A stretch of 64,000 nucleotides of DNA, from contig KB906738.1 of assembly GCA_000381585.1 (NCBI GenBank), positions 248,001 to 312,000 of the forward strand, given 5' to 3'. This document shows positions 59,936 through 64,000 of the stretch, in pieces. How positions within the stretch are numbered: the stretch's first letter is position 1; every line of letters begins with the position of its first letter. Position numbers and translations under genes: made by a program. The DNA is from Acidobacteriaceae bacterium KBS 83. Lineage in GTDB: Bacteria; Acidobacteriota; Terriglobia; Terriglobales; Acidobacteriaceae. The notes below the pieces were generated by a model. It was not told the origin of the DNA. It made no database searches and saw only the letters and a list, made by a program, of their open reading frames with translations.

Positions 59936-60427
59936 TTAGCCATGCTTCTGCTCCACATGCTCCGCACGCGGATGAAGCGACTTGCGCAGAAACACCGTCG
60001 CCTGCGGGTTGCGGTTGTAACGCTCGCAGACTTCATAGCCATGACGGTCATAGAAACGCCGCGCCGCCTTCAGGTCCTCTTTCGAGTCCAGGTACAGCCA
60101 CTCGTAGCCGCTGGCTTCCGCATACTGTTCCAACGCGACGAGGAGCGCCAGTGCTGCGCCTGAGCCACGAAACTCCGGGCGCACATACAGCCGCTTGATC
60201 TCGGCCGCCTGCTCTATCGAGCGCAGCGGCCGCAGCGCAATGCATCCCGCTACCTGTTTGCCCGCTTGTGCCAGCCACAATCCAGCGCCGGGACCGAAGT
60301 AGTCCTTGTCAAAGCTCTCTGGCGAATCCCGCACCATCACGTCAACCGCGTCGTTGTACTCCTTGACCAGTTGGAACGCCGTCTCGCGGTCCCTCTCGCT
60401 TGCCCGCCACACTCGCAGCTCTGTCAT
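59936..60427 (-). CDS. GNAT-family N-acetyltransferase
   Basis: 163 residues. The acetyl-CoA-binding motif A is IKRLYVRPEFRGSGAALALLVALEQYAEASGY (RxxGxA type), followed by LYLDSKEDLKAARRFYDRHGY. The acceptor substrate is unknown. GAGGAT precedes the ATG. Its stop codon adjoins repeat R2. Confidence 0.88.
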   Translation of the reverse strand: MTELRVWRASERDRETAFQLVKEYNDAVDVMVRDSPESFDKDYFGPGAGLWLAQAGKQVAGCIALRPLRSIEQAAEIKRLYVRPEFRGSGAALALLVALEQYAEASGYEWLYLDSKEDLKAARRFYDRHGYEVCERYNRNPQATVFLRKSLHPRAEHVEQKHG

Positions 60428-60548
60428 TTCGAATCCTCACTGCACAGCATCTTTCCTGTAGATGCACGCCGGTCAGCAATTGCTCTGGTAGCTCTTCGTC
60501 AAACCATGTCGAGTTCCGCTCCGCGACCCGCACCAGCAGGGAAAAATG

Positions 60549-61226
60549 CTATAACCCCAGCTTCCAGCCGGTGTAGCTGGCTATCTCATGCGCCAGCCGC
60601 TGCGCCCGGCGCCACCTTCCGATCCGTCTTCCCACTGCTCGCGGCGACGTATACACCGTCAGACCGTAGCTCTCGCACAGTTGATGGATGCGAAAAAGAT
60701 GCGTCCCATCGGATACCGCCAGAATGCTGTGGATGTTGTTCTCTTCCGCAATCGCGGCCAGCCGCCGCGCCGACTCGTCCGTCGTCCGGCTCTGCGTCTC
60801 TGCAATGATGCGACTTTCCGGTACGCCCTGCGCAACCAGAAAATCGTGGCCCACTCCGCCCTCGGAGTGCTGCGGATCACCGCTGCCTCCCAGCGTGATC
60901 ATCAGCGGCGCCAGCCCCTGCTTGTAGAGCAGAAGCCCCTGCTCCAGTCTCGCCCGCAGTACCGGCGACGGCCTTCCGTCGTATTCCGCCGCGCCAAACA
61001 CTGCAATCGCATCCGCGGGACGCGCCTCGTCTACCTTGGCGTAGTGCTCGATCTCTGTATAGACCCACAGCACCCAACAGACCGTCGCAGCTGCCGCCAG
61101 CAGCAACAGACCGCCGATGGCTCGGCGTCCGGCCCGGCGCAGCCGGTCGTGGCGCTCTTGCCGTGCGGGCTCTTCTTGGATCGCGTCTGCCCTCGCCGCC
61201 CCCATCCCTTCACCGGTCGTTGTCAC
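60549..61226 (-). CDS. DUF218/YdcF-SanA family membrane protein
   Basis: 225 residues from a GTG at 61226 with GGGAG upstream; the ATG at 61205 is an alternative. A single membrane helix (AIGGLLLLAAAATVCWVLWVYT) anchors a DUF218 domain with DAIAVFGAAEYDGRPSPVLRARL, PLMITLGGSGDPQ and ETQSRTTDESARR. Members act in envelope or peptidoglycan-related processes, without an established reaction. It starts 14 bp after the tsaC stop and is probably co-transcribed with it. Confidence 0.85.
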   Translation of the reverse strand: MTTTGEGMGAARADAIQEEPARQERHDRLRRAGRRAIGGLLLLAAAATVCWVLWVYTEIEHYAKVDEARPADAIAVFGAAEYDGRPSPVLRARLEQGLLLYKQGLAPLMITLGGSGDPQHSEGGVGHDFLVAQGVPESRIIAETQSRTTDESARRLAAIAEENNIHSILAVSDGTHLFRIHQLCESYGLTVYTSPRAVGRRIGRWRRAQRLAHEIASYTGWKLGL

Positions 61227-61240
61227 CGGCCGTCGCTCCC

Positions 61241-61885
61241 TCAGTTCTGCAGTGCCAGCGCAATCTCGTGCGTCGGAATCGAGCCTTCTCTCAGGATCTG
61301 CCACGACTCGCCCCCTCCCGACAGGTCCACGATCGTCGTGTGCGCCCTGCGCACCGTCGGGCCGCCATCCACGATCAGCGGAATCCTCTCCCCGATCTGA
61401 TCGCGCACACCCGCCGCGTGCGTGCACTCCGGCGCGCCATGCAGGTTCGCGCTCGTCGCCGTGATCGGCAATCCCAGGGCCGCCACCACGGCCCGCGGAA
61501 TCGCCGCATCGGGCACCCGCAGCGCCACGTTGCCGGTGTTCGCCGTCGAACGCAGCGGTAGCTTCGCGCCGGCGCGAACGATCACCGTCAGTGGCCCCGG
61601 CCAGAAGCGCTCCGCCAGTACATCGAAACTCCGGCCCAGATCGCGCGCCAGCTCATATGCCTGCTCCACCTCGGCAATCAGCAGCGAGAGCGGCTTGTGC
61701 TTCAGCCGGCTCTTGATCTCATAAATACTCTCCACCGCGCGTAGGTTCACCGGGTCCACGGCCAGACCGTAAAAGGTGTCCGTGGGCATGCCGACGACGC
61801 TGCCGGCTCGTAGGCACGAGACGATATATTTCACGCGGTCCGGCTCCGGCTCATCCGGATGAACACGAAGCATCTCTGCTGACAA
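61241..61885 (-). CDS. Short TsaC/YrdC-type threonylcarbamoyl-AMP synthase
   Basis: 214 residues from a TTG at 61885 with AGGAG at good spacing; ATGs at 61918 and 61870 are alternatives. The YrdC pattern is complete: VVGMPTDTFYGLAVDPVN, KSRLKHKPLSLLI and ITATSANLHGAPECT. It lacks the C-terminal Sua5 domain found in the paralog at 26.1 kb. Two enzymes for tRNA t6A synthesis in one genome are unusual; one may be redundant or specialised. The gene leads a tsaC-DUF218 pair. Confidence 0.88.
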   Translation of the reverse strand: MSAEMLRVHPDEPEPDRVKYIVSCLRAGSVVGMPTDTFYGLAVDPVNLRAVESIYEIKSRLKHKPLSLLIAEVEQAYELARDLGRSFDVLAERFWPGPLTVIVRAGAKLPLRSTANTGNVALRVPDAAIPRAVVAALGLPITATSANLHGAPECTHAAGVRDQIGERIPLIVDGGPTVRRAHTTIVDLSGGGESWQILREGSIPTHEIALALQN

Positions 61886-61939
61886 AGGCTCTCCTGGGAT
61901 CAACAGCACCACCATCATTCGCCAGGGTGGTGCCAAAAC

Positions 61940-61956
61940 ATTTCCCTGTAGGTGTA
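61940..61956. repeat. 18-nt dispersed motif, copy 3
   Basis: Plus strand ATTTCCCTGTAGGTGTA, one base shorter than copies 1 and 2. Its last six bases begin the palindrome GGTGTACACC (61951-61960). It lies upstream of both the minus-strand tsaC and the plus-strand TrmH gene. Confidence 0.5.
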
Positions 61957-62091
61957 CACCACGAGCGCCGTCGCGACCTACATATTCCTCCTGGCGAAAC
62001 CGCACTGAGCGGTTGAACCAGGCCGAAGGAAAATGCTCTCGATGCACAGGATACCGCCACCCGAACACAGCATCGGCGTAAAATCGCCGCG

Positions 62092-62922
62092 ATGCTCACC
62101 GGGACCGTCCGCACACGCCTTCGTCTTGTAGAAAGCCGCCAGAATCCTCGTGTCAAAGAGCTCCGCGCTGCGCTCGCCCGCACCGGGAGAACCCCCGCTG
62201 GCCTTATCGCTATCGAAGGTCAGCACCTCATCACCGAGGCCATGCGCAGCCATCTCCGCTTCGCGACCGTCTTCCTGCGCGAAGGCTATAATCCGCCATT
62301 CCCCATTCCCGGCGAGGCCGAACACCTGCTGCTGCCGGCCGATCTCTTCTCGAGCGCCGTCGCGACCGAGCAGCCTCAGGGCATCGCCGCCCTCGTCCAT
62401 CCGCCGACGTTTTCACCAGAGACTATCTTCCGTGCCTCCGCCCCCCTGATCCTCGTTCTCGCCGGCCTGCAGGACCCCGGCAACGTCGGCACGCTCCTCC
62501 GTTCTGCCGAAGCCTTCGCCGCGAGTGGTGTTCTGTTGCTGCCTGGCGCCGCAAGCCCCTGGAATCCCAAGACCCTCCGGGCCTCTGCCGGGTCCGCCTT
62601 CCGGGTGCGCACAATGAGTGCAACCGAACCGGAAGCGCTCAACCTCTTCGACCGCCATCGCATCCCCGCCATTGCCGCCGTCGCGCGCAAAGGCACTCCC
62701 GTCAGCGAGGCGCCGCTGAGAGGCCCGTGCGCCCTGCTCATCGGCAACGAGGGCGCGGGTCTCAGCAAAATCCTTCTCTCCTACGCGGCGTACCAGGTCA
62801 CCGTTCCCACACCAGGCAAGGTAGAAAGCCTTAACGCCGCCATCGCCGGAAGCCTTCTTCTCTACGAGGCATCGCGTCAGCGAGCCCGCAAAGCCCGGCA
62901 CAGCGAGGATGTGTCATCCTGA
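62092..62922 (+). CDS. TrmH/SpoU-family 2'-O-methyltransferase
   Basis: 276 residues. A substrate-binding N-domain (about 1-105: VESRQNPRVKELRAALARTG) precedes the SPOUT knot domain with LQDPGNVGTLLRSAEAF, ALLIGNEGAGL and VPTPGKVESLNAAIAGSLLLYE, the three SpoU motifs. It methylates ribose in rRNA or tRNA using SAM; 23S rRNA is likely by length. It is divergent from tsaC and followed after 58 bp by rarA. Confidence 0.92.
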   Translation: MLTGTVRTRLRLVESRQNPRVKELRAALARTGRTPAGLIAIEGQHLITEAMRSHLRFATVFLREGYNPPFPIPGEAEHLLLPADLFSSAVATEQPQGIAALVHPPTFSPETIFRASAPLILVLAGLQDPGNVGTLLRSAEAFAASGVLLLPGAASPWNPKTLRASAGSAFRVRTMSATEPEALNLFDRHRIPAIAAVARKGTPVSEAPLRGPCALLIGNEGAGLSKILLSYAAYQVTVPTPGKVESLNAAIAGSLLLYEASRQRARKARHSEDVSS

Positions 62923-62980
62923 GCGCAGCAAAGAGTCGGATACCGCGGCACTCCATGCACCACCGGCGTTCAACCTCACC

Positions 62981-64000
62981 ATGAGTCTGTTCGGCAACAC
63001 ACCCGATCTCGCCCCGGCGTCCACTCGCCGCAGCACACCGCTCGCCGAGCGCATGCGCCCACATACCCTCGACGAATACCTCGGTCAGCAGCACCTCGTC
63101 GGCCCCGGCAAGCCGCTCCGCATGCAGATCGAATCCGACGACCCCGCGTCCATGATCTTCTGGGGACCGCCCGGCGTCGGCAAAACCACCCTCGCCAAGA
63201 TCATCGCGGAGCAGACCAACGCCACCTTCATCGAGTTCTCGGCCGTCCTCTCCGGCATCAAGGAGATCAAGCAGGTCATGGTCGACGCCGAAAAAGCCGC
63301 GCACTACGGCTCACGCACCATCCTCTTCGTCGACGAGATCCATCGCTTCAACAAGGCGCAGCAGGACGCCTTCCTTCCATATGTCGAGCGCGGCACCATC
63401 CGGCTCATCGGCGCCACCACCGAGAACCCTTCCTTCGAAATCATCGCCGCGCTGCTCTCGCGCTGTCGCGTTTACACCCTGCAGCGGCTCACCGAAGAAG
63501 AGCTCATCACACTTCTCCACCGCGCGCTCGCCGATGAGCGTGGTCTCATTAAAGACAAGCTCACCGCCGACGACGAAGCGCTCGCGCTCATGGCCTCCTA
63601 TGCGTCTGGAGACGCGCGCGGCGCCTACAATGCGCTTGAAATCGCCGGCCGTCTAGCCGCAACCAAACCCGACCGCCGCATCACCCGCGAGATCGCTACC
63701 GAAGCCCTGCAGAAGCGCGTCCTGCTCTACGACAAGACCGGCGAGCAGCACTACGACCTCATCTCCGCGCTGCACAAATCCATTCGCAACAGTGACGTGG
63801 ACGCATCGCTCTATTGGCTCGGGCGCATGCTCGCAGCAGGAGAAGATCCGCTCTACATCGCGCGCCGCTTGGTCCGCATGGCATCGGAGGACATCGGCCT
63901 CGCCGCACCGGAGGCGCTCAACCTCGCGCTCTCGGCGCGCGACGCCATGGATTTCCTCGGCTCACCCGAAGGCGAGCTCGCCCTCGCCCAGGCCGCCGCC
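62981..64000 (+). CDS. rarA: Replication-associated recombination ATPase RarA (MgsA/WRNIP1 family), 5' part
   Basis: The frame runs from the ATG at 62981 off the right edge, giving 340 residues. It starts [14 protein letters not shown], and the AAA+ core follows with Walker [10 protein letters not shown], Walker [20 protein letters not shown], sensor 1 [11 protein letters not shown] and [12 protein letters not shown] in the helical lid. RarA acts at stalled replication forks. The C-terminal tetramerisation region is beyond the window. Confidence 0.95.
   Translation, partial: MSLFGNTPDLAPASTRRSTPLAERMRPHTLDEYLGQQHLVGPGKPLRMQIESDDPASMIFWGPPGVGKTTLAKIIAEQTNATFIEFSAVLSGIKEIKQVMVDAEKAAHYGSRTILFVDEIHRFNKAQQDAFLPYVERGTIRLIGATTENPSFEIIAALLSRCRVYTLQRLTEEELITLLHRALADERGLIKDKLTADDEALALMASYASGDARGAYNALEIAGRLAATKPDRRITREIATEALQKRVLLYDKTGEQHYDLISALHKSIRNSDVDASLYWLGRMLAAGEDPLYIARRLVRMASEDIGLAAPEALNLALSARDAMDFLGSPEGELALAQAAA

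Overview
The window looks like a chromosomal segment of an acidobacterium, most likely class Terriglobia. It is GC-rich, gene-dense and has mostly short intergenic gaps. Lineage clues are an Oar-type TonB-dependent receptor with a carboxypeptidase-regulatory N-terminus, paired DUF507 and paired DUF4142 genes, an Hfq with a long N-terminal extension, and GAF-SpoIIE/RsbW/RsbV partner-switching proteins. The assignment rests on protein families only; no rRNA gene is present.

Layout. (1) 1-6.5 kb is a nitrogen-assimilation block: the 3' part of gltB converges on an amt-glnB-glnD operon. (2) 6.5-15.2 kb is looser: an ArsB-like transporter, an LssY_C/outer-membrane-barrel protein, a PLP-dependent sulfur amino acid enzyme with a structured leader, a membrane diguanylate cyclase, tRNA-Glu, and two copies of a small inverted-repeat element. 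(3) 15.2-30.3 kb is mainly housekeeping: two DUF507 genes, a 2Fe-2S ferredoxin, an acidic hypothetical protein plus recJ, an M61 protease, tmk-P450-holB, hfq and a GAF-SpoIIE phosphatase, Sua5, an amidase, a CYTH protein and a methyltransferase. (4) 30.3-39.2 kb holds secA, a 1150-residue TonB-dependent receptor with its own promoter/operator and terminator, and overlapping xerD-xerC genes followed by a 13-bp tandem repeat. (5) 39.4-50.3 kb holds a MATE exporter, a Rv2525c-like hydrolase, a HAD phosphatase, a BtuF-like protein without signal peptide, MutT, an unusual Nramp transporter, a LytS/LytTR-type two-component pair, cytochrome P460 and a soluble PRC/MgtE_N/CBS protein. (6) 50.3-64 kb holds small secreted proteins, RsbW/RsbV-type regulators, a TPM-lemA-ridA operon, two DUF4142 proteins, a prolyl oligopeptidase, a beta-propeller lipoprotein, GNAT, DUF218, a second TsaC, a TrmH methyltransferase and the start of rarA.

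Working together. Amt, PII and GlnD form an ammonium sensing and uptake module acting on the GOGAT encoded beside it. The SpoIIE-type phosphatase, RsbW-like kinase and STAS antagonist could form one partner-switching pathway although they lie 25 kb apart. The Nramp protein lacks the usual metal-site motifs and lies 3 kb from a soluble protein built from MgtE-type Mg-sensing domains, suggesting Mg2+ or another ion instead of Mn2+.

The most unusual material is non-coding: a dispersed repeat family whose three copies each start within a few bases of a gene's stop codon (48.7, 50.2 and 59.9 kb); a roughly 119-bp element with near-perfect 17-bp inverted ends and a diverged relative overlapping the end of another gene (6.9 and 12.4 kb); a 17-18-nt motif at three gene boundaries (41.5, 42.4 and 61.9 kb); and a structured leader before the sulfur amino acid gene.
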